Positions 40,400-47,613 of a stretch of 47,613 nucleotides of DNA are shown here, piece after piece; the stretch's first letter is position 1, and each line of letters opens with the position of its first letter. The DNA lies in assembly GCA_024644465.1 (NCBI GenBank), contig JAHEKY010000012.1:1-47613 (forward strand), given 5' to 3'. The DNA comes from Ilumatobacteraceae bacterium. Its GTDB lineage: Bacteria > Actinomycetota > Acidimicrobiia > Acidimicrobiales > Ilumatobacteraceae. A model generated the notes under the pieces. It saw nothing but the letters and a program-made list of their open reading frames with translations. It was not told where the DNA came from and ran no database searches. Position numbers and translations under genes: made by a program.

Positions 40400-41393
40400 C
40401 CGCAGGAATCTGCTGCGTGATGCAGTGGATGCCGCCGCCGCCGAACGCGAGCACCGCCCCGACATCGAGGCCGAGCACGGCGCGGCCCGGGTACTGCTCG
40501 CCGATCAGCGCCAGCATCTCGGCGTCGGCGTCATGGCCGCAGGTCGGAACAGCGACGAACCCGTTGCCGATGTAGTAGTTGAGGTACGGCACGGCGATGC
40601 GTCTGCCACCGATCTCCGCGAACGGCAGCACCGGGACGACGACGGCGTCGAGGGCGTGGTCGCCGGCGTTGGTCGTCTCGGCGACGGCGCGTGCGTTGAT
40701 CGCGAGGCGGGTCGAGTCGGGTTCGTCCGGATCGGCACACCCCTGGAGCACGAGGCGTGACGGGCCCGCGAACGCCGCGACGTTGTCGACGTGGCCGTCG
40801 GTGTCGGCGTCGAACGCGAGGCCGTACGGCAACCAGATCAAGCGTTCGGCGCCGAACTCGGTCAACACGGTCCGCTCGATCTGCGCCTGTGACAGCGACG
40901 GGTTCCGGTTGGGGTGCAGCAGGCACTGCGCAGTGGTCGCGAGCGTCCCGGCACCGTTGCCCGTGACCGAGCCGCCTTCCAGCACCATGTCGACACTCCT
41001 GACGGCGTGCCCCGACAACGTCGCGAACCTGCGGGCGGCGGCGGCATCGTCCTCGTACGGCTGGACCTTCTCACCCCATGCGTTGAACTCCCAGTCGATC
41101 GCCACGCGCCGGCCGTCGTCGTCGAACACGTAGATCGGGCCGCTGTCGCGGAACCACGAGTCGTCAATCGGGAACTCGACGATTTCGACGCCGCCGCCGC
41201 AGCGGTGCGCGGCCCGTTCGGCGACGGGCGCAGGTGCGAGCATCGTCACCGGTTCGAAGTCCGCGATCGCTCGGGCAACGGCTGCGTAGGCGTGCTCGGC
41301 GAGGTCGAGTTGGTCGGCCCACAGGTCGGTTCGTGCCGGCCAGCACATCACCGTCCGTTCGTGGGGTTCCCACTCGGCGGGAAGCCGGGTCAT
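40377..41393 (-). CDS. aguA: Agmatine deiminase
   Basis: 338 residues, guanidino-modifying enzyme fold; converts agmatine to N-carbamoylputrescine. MTRLPAEWEPHERTVMCWP at the start, WFRDSGPIYVF, LEGGSVTGNGAGTL and the nucleophile Cys324 in GGGGIHCITQQIP are family hallmarks. Overlaps the upstream aguB stop by 4 nt (ATGA). With aguB and the FAD oxidoreductase it forms a putrescine-related operon. Its 3' end overlaps the SulP gene. Confidence 0.93.
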   Translation of the reverse strand: MTRLPAEWEPHERTVMCWPARTDLWADQLDLAEHAYAAVARAIADFEPVTMLAPAPVAERAAHRCGGGVEIVEFPIDDSWFRDSGPIYVFDDDGRRVAIDWEFNAWGEKVQPYEDDAAAARRFATLSGHAVRSVDMVLEGGSVTGNGAGTLATTAQCLLHPNRNPSLSQAQIERTVLTEFGAERLIWLPYGLAFDADTDGHVDNVAAFAGPSRLVLQGCADPDEPDSTRLAINARAVAETTNAGDHALDAVVVPVLPFAEIGGRRIAVPYLNYYIGNGFVAVPTCGHDADAEMLALIGEQYPGRAVLGLDVGAVLAFGGGGIHCITQQIPAVTPDRPS

Positions 41394-42265
41394 CGCGGCG
41401 TGTGCCCGTCGAGTGTCGTGATCGCACCGTAGAGGTCCGGCCGGCGGTCGCGGAACAGGCCCCATGTGGCTCGCTGCGCGGACAGGGAGGCACGATCGAA
41501 GTCGGCGGTGATCACCGCCTCGCCCTCGCGCTCGGCGGTGGCGACGAGCGCGCCGGTCGGGTCGGCGATGAACGACGACCCGTAGAACGTGATCTCCGTC
41601 GGTGACCCGACCTCGCGGCCGACGCGGTTGGCAGCGACGACAGGCACGAGGTTGGCGCCGGCGTGGCCCTGCATCACCCGCCGCCAGTGGCCGCTCGAGT
41701 CCCACTGCGGGTCGGGTGGCTCGGAGCCGATCGCCGTCGGGTAGAGCAGTACCTCTGCGCCCTGCAGGGCCATCGCTCGGGCCGCTTCGGGGAACCACTG
41801 GTCCCAGCAGATGCCGACCCCGATCGTGCCGTGCGCGGTCTTCCACACGGTGAAGCCGGTGTCGCCGGGAGAGAAGTAGTACTTCTCGTTGTAGCCCGGG
41901 CCGTCGGGGATGTGGCTCTTGCGGTAGCAGCCGAGCTCGGCGCCGTCGGCGTCGATGACGACGACCGAGTTGAAGCGGGCCTGGCCGGCCAGTTCGTAGA
42001 CGCTGATCGGCAGGACGACGCCGAGCTCCGCGGCGAGAGCGGAGAAGTGCGCCAACGTCGGGTGGCCCGTCAGCGGCCGGGCCCTGCCGAGAAGGTGCGG
42101 CAGTTGGTCCTTGCAGAAGTACGGACCCTCGAACAGCTCCGGGAGCAGGATGATCTGCGCGCCCTCGCGGGCGGCTGCCCGCACCAGCCGATCCGCGGTC
42201 GCGACGTTGGACTCGGTGTCGTCGCCCATTGCCATCTGCACGGCCGCGAGGCGAACCTGGGTCAC
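41390..42265 (-). CDS. aguB: N-carbamoylputrescine amidase
   Basis: 291-residue nitrilase-superfamily amidase; hydrolyses N-carbamoylputrescine to putrescine, CO2 and ammonia. Catalytic triad Glu43 (LLPELFEGPYF), Lys116 (CYRKSHIPDG) and Cys153 (GVGICWDQWFPE); GYNEKYYFSPGDTGF and YPTAIGSEP match plant and bacterial AguB. GTG start at 42265, 27 nt after the FAD oxidoreductase gene; aguA follows with a 4-nt overlap. Confidence 0.93.
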   Translation of the reverse strand: MTQVRLAAVQMAMGDDTESNVATADRLVRAAAREGAQIILLPELFEGPYFCKDQLPHLLGRARPLTGHPTLAHFSALAAELGVVLPISVYELAGQARFNSVVVIDADGAELGCYRKSHIPDGPGYNEKYYFSPGDTGFTVWKTAHGTIGVGICWDQWFPEAARAMALQGAEVLLYPTAIGSEPPDPQWDSSGHWRRVMQGHAGANLVPVVAANRVGREVGSPTEITFYGSSFIADPTGALVATAEREGEAVITADFDRASLSAQRATWGLFRDRRPDLYGAITTLDGHTPR

Positions 42266-42292
42266 CGCGCCAACCTACTGATCCGGCGAAGG

Positions 42293-43669
42293 TCAGCCGC
42301 GCACGGCACGTGCGAGCCACGCCGCAGGCCGGGACTCGTGGCCCGTTCGCCGCTCGACCCGGTCGGCGTGCGCCAGCAGTGTGCCGACGCCGCGGACGCC
42401 GAGCCATCGCAGCGGCTCCGGTTCCCACCGCCGCGAACGCAGCCCGACCCAGGGAAGCCGCGTGCGGTCGGTGTCGTTGCCGACGATCAGGTCGGCCAAC
42501 GTACGCCCGGCCAGATTGGATGCGGCGACGCCCTCGCCGACGTACCCGCCGGCCCATCCCTGCCCGGTCGAGCGGTCGTAGTCGACGGCAGGCATCCAGT
42601 TCCGCGGCACGCCGAGCACGCCGCCCCAACGGTGGGTGATCTGCGCGTCGGCGAGCACGGGGAACAACTCGCGCAGCGTCGTCGCGATCTGCTCGTGCGA
42701 CCGTTCACGACGTTCGAGCCGTTCGTCGATGCGCGAACCGAATGCATACGGCACCGCTCGCCCACCGAATGCGATGCGGTCGTCGTCGGTCCGCTGGCCG
42801 TAGATCACCATGTAGCGCTCGTCGGCGAACGTCGGCCGCCCGGCGAGGCCGATCTCGTCGAACACGTGTGGTTCCAGCGGCTCGGTGGCGATCATCAGCG
42901 AGTACACCGGGATCAGCGCCCGCCGCAGGCCCAGCAGGTCGCGGGTGTACGCCTCGGTCGCCCTGATGACCACATCCGCGGTGACGATCCCGCCGGCGGC
43001 TGTGACCCGGTGGTCGTCGATCGCAACGACCGGCGTCTGCTCGTGGATCGTCACCCCGCGCCCCTCGACGGCATCGGCGAGGCCACGGACGAGTCGAGCA
43101 GGGTCCAGCGCCGCGGTCGCGGCGAAGTACGCGCCGAGGTGTACGTCGGTCGCGTTGGCCAGTCGACGGGCCTCGTCGGCCGCGAGCAACCGCAACTCGT
43201 CCTCGGTGACGCCGAGCGCGTGCTCGCGCGCGACGACGTCGCGCAGCCGCCGCGCCTGCGCCGGGTTGCGGGCGAGGCGGATCGTGCCGCCCTTTGCGTA
43301 TCCGCATTCGATCCGGGCCGCGCTCGTGACCCGACCGATCTCGTCGACGGCGTCACCCACGGCCCGCAACTGCCGCAACGCGGCGTCGAGCGATGCGTGC
43401 CGGGCGTACTTCTCCAACCCGCCGGCGAGCTCGCCGATCGCCCAGCCGCCGTTGCGGCCCGACGCGCCGAAGCCGCAGATCGTCCGCTCGAGGACGCGGA
43501 TCCGGATCGTCGGGTCGAGCTGGTTGAGGTAGTACGCGGTCCACAATCCGGTGAATCCGCCGCCGACGATCGCGACATCGGCCTGGACGTCGGCGTCGAG
43601 CGGCGGGCGCGGGTCGAGCGGACCGGGGTGCCGGTCGAACCACAGCGATGTGCGGCGGAGGTCGGTCAT
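42293..43669 (-). CDS. FAD-dependent amine oxidoreductase (DAO/PuuB-like)
   Basis: 458-residue flavoprotein of the D-amino-acid oxidase/DadA superfamily. FAD-binding GGGFTG (36-41) with GLWTAYYLNQ, then GASGRNGGWAIGEL, which resembles gamma-glutamylputrescine oxidoreductase (PuuB). First gene of the agmatine operon, so oxidation of putrescine or a derivative is likely, but no gamma-glutamylputrescine synthetase is in this window. TAGTCT sits 7 nt before ATG 43669, a leaderless-type promoter for the operon. Confidence 0.82.
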   Translation of the reverse strand: MTDLRRTSLWFDRHPGPLDPRPPLDADVQADVAIVGGGFTGLWTAYYLNQLDPTIRIRVLERTICGFGASGRNGGWAIGELAGGLEKYARHASLDAALRQLRAVGDAVDEIGRVTSAARIECGYAKGGTIRLARNPAQARRLRDVVAREHALGVTEDELRLLAADEARRLANATDVHLGAYFAATAALDPARLVRGLADAVEGRGVTIHEQTPVVAIDDHRVTAAGGIVTADVVIRATEAYTRDLLGLRRALIPVYSLMIATEPLEPHVFDEIGLAGRPTFADERYMVIYGQRTDDDRIAFGGRAVPYAFGSRIDERLERRERSHEQIATTLRELFPVLADAQITHRWGGVLGVPRNWMPAVDYDRSTGQGWAGGYVGEGVAASNLAGRTLADLIVGNDTDRTRLPWVGLRSRRWEPEPLRWLGVRGVGTLLAHADRVERRTGHESRPAAWLARAVRG

Positions 43670-43676
43670 CGGCAAC

Positions 43677-43682
43677 AGACTA
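43677..43682 (-). promoter_or_regulatory. Leaderless-type -10 element for the agmatine operon
   Basis: TAGTCT, 7 nt before ATG 43669. Confidence 0.45.
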
Positions 43683-43762
43683 CGAACGGCGGGCGCGCGT
43701 GTTTCGCAAACCGTTCGCGGCGGCGCGGACGACCGACGACCGGCGTCGTGTTGGGTTGAGAC

Positions 43763-44989
43763 ATGCGACGTCTCGCCGTTCTCGGGCTCGGTGCAATCGT
43801 GCTCGCCGCGTGCGGGTCGACGGCGGCACCGTCGGCGGAACCGGCCCCGATGTCCGGATCCGTGCCGGCGGGCACCGGCCCGGTCGTCGTCGAGACGACG
43901 AACGCCGAACCGAGTCCGCGCGAGGACGTGCCGTCCGGGCTGCGCACGTTTCGCGAGTCGGTCGACGCGCTCCCGCCGCCGACGATCGACCTGTCCCGGC
44001 TCCGTTCCGGTGGTCCGCCGCCGGACGGCATCCCTGCGGTCGACGATCCGGTCTTCTACACCGCCGCGAGCGTCGACTACATGCAGCCGCAGGCGCCGGT
44101 GCTGGCGCTCGAGATCAACGGTGACGCGCGGGCGTACCCGCTCGATGTGATGGTGTGGCACGAGATCGTCAACGACACGGTCGGCGGCGTCCCGGTCGCT
44201 GTCGGGTACTGCCCGCTGTGCAACTCGGCCACCGTCTTCGATCGCAGGATCGCCGGCCGAGTGCTCGACTTCGGTGTGTCCGGGTTGCTCTACAACTCGA
44301 GCCTCGTGATGTACGACCGCCAGACCGAGACGCTGTGGAGTCACTTCGCGGGTGTGCCGCTCTACGGGCTGCTCGGCGAGGAGGAGCTGGTCGACCACCC
44401 GGTGACGATCGCCGGGTTCGAGGAATGGCGCACGGCGCATCCGGGTGGGCTCGTGCTCTCACGCCGAACCGGCCACGACCGCAACTACGGCGTCAATCCG
44501 TATCCCGGCTACGACGACGTCGACAGCGACCCGTTCTTGTTCGAGGGCGACGTCGACGGCCGGTACACGGCGATGACGCGGGTCGTCGGTGTCGTCCCGA
44601 ACGGGCGGGCCGACGCCGTCGAGGCGATTGCGATCCCGCTGCTCGAACTGCGCGCCGCCGGGCTGGCGACCGCGCGGCTCGGAGACCGGTCGATCGTCGC
44701 CTTCTGGGTGCCCGGCAGCTCGTCGGCTCTCGACACCGCCTCGGTCGCGGCCGGCGCCGACGTCGGTGCGACCGGCGTGTTCGTCCCCGAGATCGACGGG
44801 ATGCCGCTCACGTTCGCCGTCGTCGACGCGGTGATCACCGACGCCGAGACGGGCTCGACGTGGAACATCTTCGGCGAAGCGATCGCGGGCGAACTGAGCG
44901 GGTCGCGACTCGAACAGCTGACCCACATCGACACGTTCTGGTTCGCGTGGACGGCGTTCCACCCGAACTCGGTCGTCGTCAACCCGTGA
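43763..44989 (+). CDS. DUF3179 domain lipoprotein
   Basis: 408 residues. Signal peptide with lipobox LAAC (Cys17), a Pro/Thr/Ser-rich linker to about residue 45, then DUF3179: EINGDARAYPLDVMVWHEIVND, VAVGYCPLCNSATVFDR (a CxxC, residues about 149-152) and ETLWSHFAG. Membrane-anchored, extracytoplasmic. The function of the family is unknown; the CxxC and conserved His/Trp suggest metal binding or redox. Convergent with the antiporter, 10 nt between stops. Confidence 0.87.
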   Translation: MRRLAVLGLGAIVLAACGSTAAPSAEPAPMSGSVPAGTGPVVVETTNAEPSPREDVPSGLRTFRESVDALPPPTIDLSRLRSGGPPPDGIPAVDDPVFYTAASVDYMQPQAPVLALEINGDARAYPLDVMVWHEIVNDTVGGVPVAVGYCPLCNSATVFDRRIAGRVLDFGVSGLLYNSSLVMYDRQTETLWSHFAGVPLYGLLGEEELVDHPVTIAGFEEWRTAHPGGLVLSRRTGHDRNYGVNPYPGYDDVDSDPFLFEGDVDGRYTAMTRVVGVVPNGRADAVEAIAIPLLELRAAGLATARLGDRSIVAFWVPGSSSALDTASVAAGADVGATGVFVPEIDGMPLTFAVVDAVITDAETGSTWNIFGEAIAGELSGSRLEQLTHIDTFWFAWTAFHPNSVVVNP

Positions 44990-44999
44990 TGGGCTCCGC

Positions 45000-46958
45000 T
45001 CACGCAGGGTCCGGAGACGACTCCAAGTCGCTGGACGCGGGCTCCGGGGACGGCTTGGCGGCCGCGCGGTCCCGTTCAGATTCGGCGATCGCGTCTGCCT
45101 CGTCGGCCGGCTGATCGACGTCGGCGACGTCGGCCCGTTCGCGTTCTTCGTTGTCGAGCTGGCGTTGGAGCGAGGGCGAGGCGAGACCGATCACGATGCC
45201 GTCGACCGGCACGGCGTCGTTGCGGCAGAGGAACGCCATGCGATCGTCGATGAGGCGCACCATCGGCACGAACACGTCGTCGTCGACCGCGATCTGGATC
45301 GTCGCGTCGACGTGCGCGCTGCGTACCTTCCACCCCTGTCGCGCCCGTTCGTCGAGCGTCGAGTAGGTGAGTCCGTTGATCCCGATCTGGCGCCCGAGGT
45401 ACTCGGCAGGAACGCCGGCTTCACCGGAGCGGCGCTTGGTGGGAGACAGCTGGAACACTTCGCGGCGGCCGAAGACGCGGGCGAAGCGAGCGGTCGCGAG
45501 TGCGTTCACCTCGTCGTTCGAGGTGAACGCGAGCAGCCGTCCGATGCCGCGGAGATCGAGGTCGTGGGCGGCGTTCTCGGCGAGCACGCTGAGGCGCCGG
45601 GCGGACAGGCCCATCGAGATCGACCGGGTGACGTTGTACGGGTCGGTGTCGACGAGCAAGGTCCGGATGCCGTGTTCCTTGAGCTGCAGCGCGAGCCCCC
45701 GCGAGGTCGCGTGTGCGCCGGCGATCAGCACCCCGTCGGCCTGTGCCTCGGCGAGGCCGAGGACGCGCGCGGCCGGCCCCGCGAGGAACCCGTAGACGAC
45801 GATCGTGCCGATGATCACGAGGAACACGATCGGCACGATCTGATCCGCGTCAGGGATCATCTCCTCTTCCAGCCGGATCGCGAAGATCGCGGAGACCGCC
45901 GCGGCGACGATGCCGCGCGGGGCCATCGTCGTCAGGAACAGCCGTTCCCGCCAGCTCAGCGACGTCCGCACGGTCGAGACGAGCACGGTGAGCGGCCGGC
46001 CGACGAGGACGAGCACCGCGATGAAGCCGAGCGCGGGCAGGAGGACTTCGCGCAGCGCCTCGGCCTCGATGCGCGCGGCGAGCAGGATGAACAGCGTCGA
46101 GATCAGCAACGTCCGCAGGCTCTCGCTGAACTCGAGGACGTGCCGGATCGTCGAGCTGTCACGGCGTGCGAGGTACATGCCGAGAACGGTGACCGTCAGC
46201 AGGCCCGACTCCTCCTGGACCTCGTTCGCAGCGACGAACGTGGCGACGACGAACGCGAACGTGACGGGCACCGTGAGCTGGTCGGGGATCAGGAATCGGC
46301 GGAGGGCCTCGTCGAGCACGAAGGCCGCTGCGATCCCGATGCCGGCGCCCGCCAGCAGCGTCAGGCCCATGATCCCGGCGACCTTCAGAATCGCCTCGTT
46401 GGCGTCTTCGAGCAGCACGATCTCGAATGCGAGCAGGGCCGCCGTCGCTCCGATCGGGTCGATCAGTACACCCTCCGCGCGCAGGATCGGCCCGGTGGTC
46501 CCCGACGGCCGCACGAATCGCAGTAGCGGGCCGACGACGGTCGGGCCGGTGACCACCAGGACTGCGCCGAGCACGATCGCCGACTGGTTCGAGATGCCGA
46601 TGATCTCGCGAGATGCGTACCACCCGACGAGGAACGTGACCACTGCGCCGACCGAGATCAGTCGTCGGACGACGGTTCCGGTGTTGCGCAGCTCCCGGGG
46701 CGGCAGGTCGAGGCCACCCTCGAACAGGATCAACGCAACCGACAGCGACACGAGGGGGAACAACGTGCCACCCAGCAGTTGGTCCGGATCGATCACGCCG
46801 GTGACCGGGCCGAGTAGCAGTCCGGCGAGCAGCAGCGCCACGATCGACGGCACCTGGGTTCGCCATGCGAGCCACTGGGCGGCCATGCCCGCGCCGACGA
46901 TCAGCGCGAGTGTCGGACCGATGGTCGACTCGCCTGCGGCAAGAAGCGCGGCGCTCAT
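45000..46958 (-). CDS. CPA-type cation:proton antiporter with TrkA-like regulatory domain
   Basis: 652 residues. About twelve helices in residues 10-400 with [11 protein letters not shown] (helix 3) and [12 protein letters not shown] (about 165-174), the NhaP-like acidic motif in the ion site, then a TrkA/RCK-like Rossmann stretch from about 405 ([30 protein letters not shown]) and a further segment rich in [16 protein letters not shown] Glu/Asp/Ala/Ser-rich tail ends the protein. Na+ or K+ for H+ exchange, regulated by nucleotide, is likely. GAGAGGA ribosome site before the ATG. Divergent from the terminal hydrolase. Confidence 0.88.
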   Translation of the reverse strand: MSAALLAAGESTIGPTLALIVGAGMAAQWLAWRTQVPSIVALLLAGLLLGPVTGVIDPDQLLGGTLFPLVSLSVALILFEGGLDLPPRELRNTGTVVRRLISVGAVVTFLVGWYASREIIGISNQSAIVLGAVLVVTGPTVVGPLLRFVRPSGTTGPILRAEGVLIDPIGATAALLAFEIVLLEDANEAILKVAGIMGLTLLAGAGIGIAAAFVLDEALRRFLIPDQLTVPVTFAFVVATFVAANEVQEESGLLTVTVLGMYLARRDSSTIRHVLEFSESLRTLLISTLFILLAARIEAEALREVLLPALGFIAVLVLVGRPLTVLVSTVRTSLSWRERLFLTTMAPRGIVAAAVSAIFAIRLEEEMIPDADQIVPIVFLVIIGTIVVYGFLAGPAARVLGLAEAQADGVLIAGAHATSRGLALQLKEHGIRTLLVDTDPYNVTRSISMGLSARRLSVLAENAAHDLDLRGIGRLLAFTSNDEVNALATARFARVFGRREVFQLSPTKRRSGEAGVPAEYLGRQIGINGLTYSTLDERARQGWKVRSAHVDATIQIAVDDDVFVPMVRLIDDRMAFLCRNDAVPVDGIVIGLASPSLQRQLDNEERERADVADVDQPADEADAIAESERDRAAAKPSPEPASSDLESSPDPA

Positions 46959-47072
46959 GCGTCAGTCCTCTCGACCATCTCGCCAGATGGTAGCGCCCGA
47001 GCGTTCGTTGGTCGCTGCGATGGCGAAACTGGTGGCTCACGTGCGGCGAACCACCTTCGACGGTCGCGCGAC

Positions 47073-47078
47073 TACGTT
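47073..47078 (+). promoter_or_regulatory. Leaderless-type -10 element for terminal hydrolase
   Basis: TACGTT, 7 nt before GTG 47086; argues for that start over the in-frame ATG at 47020. Confidence 0.4.
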
Positions 47079-47085
47079 CGCGAGC

Positions 47086-47613
47086 GTGTCCGTACGCATC
47101 GAACGAATCACGTTTCCGGGAAGCAAGGGTGACGAGTTGGCGGCAAGGCTCGACCTGCCACCGGGCCCGCCGAGAGCGCTCGCCCTGTTCGCCCACTGCT
47201 TCACGTGCGGCAAGGACATCAAGGCCGCTTCGCGCATCGCGACGGCGCTGACCGAAACCGGTTTCGGCGTCCTGCGCTTCGATTTCACGGGCCTCGGCAA
47301 GAGCGACGGCGAGTTCGCCAACACGAACTTCACGTCGAACACCGAGGACGTGCTGGCGGCCGCCGATTGGTTGCGCACGGCGCACTCGGCGCCGCAGTTG
47401 CTGATCGGGCACTCCCTCGGCGGCGCCGCGGTCCTGGCGATCGCCGGGGACATCCCCGAAGTCCGCGCCGTCGCCACGATCGGCGCGCCCGCTGATCCGC
47501 AACACGTGACGGGCGTGTTCTCGTCGTCGATCGACGAGATCGAGCGGTCCGGCGAGGCGGCCGTGCAACTCGCCGGGCGATCGTTCACGATCACCCGCCA
47601 GTTCCTCGACGAC
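47086..47613 (+). CDS. Alpha/beta hydrolase (possibly hydrolase-OsmC type), 5' part
   Basis: The frame is open to the end of the window (176 codons), so the gene is cut off. [39 protein letters not shown] is typical of the N-terminal domain of bifunctional alpha/beta hydrolase-OsmC proteins; [13 protein letters not shown] and [13 protein letters not shown] (nucleophile Ser110) follow. Whether the OsmC domain is present lies outside the window. GTG 47086 is chosen because of the upstream -10 and family N-terminus; ATG 47020 in the same frame would add 22 residues. Confidence 0.82.
   Translation, partial: MSVRIERITFPGSKGDELAARLDLPPGPPRALALFAHCFTCGKDIKAASRIATALTETGFGVLRFDFTGLGKSDGEFANTNFTSNTEDVLAAADWLRTAHSAPQLLIGHSLGGAAVLAIAGDIPEVRAVATIGAPADPQHVTGVFSSSIDEIERSGEAAVQLAGRSFTITRQFLDD

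Noticed and set aside
41663-43759. Plus-strand open frame of 698 codons
   Set aside because: Antisense to aguB and the FAD oxidoreductase; low-complexity Arg/Asp/Val-rich translation with no family motif.

Overview
The window is about 47.6 kb of GC-rich, gene-dense DNA with 49 protein-coding genes, no stretch over 300 bases without a gene, and no tRNA, rRNA, CRISPR array or insertion sequence that I can see. Two F420-type luciferase-like oxidoreductases, DUF2332 and DUF3179 proteins, a single-chain L-serine dehydratase and frequent leaderless-type promoters point to a high-GC actinobacterium. An Acidimicrobiia (Ilumatobacter-like) origin is my inference from general gene content, not a measured placement.

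Layout. 1-6.5 kb: end of an acyltransferase-3/SGNH protein with an apparent frameshift, a GT39-type membrane glycosyltransferase, a Tat-exported PhoX-like protein fused to a DNRLRE-like domain, an MFS transporter and PlsC. 6.5-9.7 kb: a tightly packed trio of GT4 glycosyltransferase, methyltransferase and a 'prenyltransferase-like' alpha/alpha-barrel protein. 9.8-14.7 kb: aldose epimerase-like protein, dtd, DUF2332, an APH-fold kinase and a second MFS transporter. 14.6-15.6 kb: a carboxymuconolactone decarboxylase/AhpD-like protein interrupted by one in-frame TGA exactly where the second Cys of its CxxC motif should be, followed by a SECIS-like hairpin and a 4-nt-overlapping thioredoxin gene. 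This is best read as a selenoprotein (CxxU) with a thioredoxin partner and is the main discovery candidate.

15.7-24 kb: a membrane protein of unknown function, a RidA protein, and an oxygenase-rich catabolic region (HSL-type hydrolase, PhzS-like flavin monooxygenase, two Fe(II)/2-oxoglutarate dioxygenases, a Pro/Ala-rich tail-anchored protein, a Baeyer-Villiger monooxygenase). 24-29 kb: sdaA, a repeat-rich intergenic patch, a zinc (or manganese) ABC transporter whose ATPase is head-to-head with the binding protein and permease, a Zur-like Fur-family regulator, and aroQ. Three related palindromic sites (in the znuA/znuC divide and between zur and aroQ) suggest one Zur regulon.

29-38.6 kb: mostly single catabolic or stress enzymes (Dabb, HpcH/HpaI aldolase, TauD, VOC, SMP-30, GFA, GYD, two LLM oxidoreductases, haloalkane dehalogenase, monoacylglycerol lipase-like, DJ-1/PfpI-like, gamma-glutamylcyclotransferase-like). 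38.6-47.6 kb: a SulP-STAS anion transporter, an agmatine-to-putrescine operon (FAD amine oxidoreductase, aguB, aguA), a DUF3179 lipoprotein, a CPA-type antiporter with a TrkA-like domain, and the start of an alpha/beta hydrolase running off the window.

Two themes recur. At least 12 genes have a TANNNT hexamer exactly 6-7 nt before the start codon, the signature of leaderless transcription, which also settled several start choices. Many convergent pairs overlap or abut at their stop codons.
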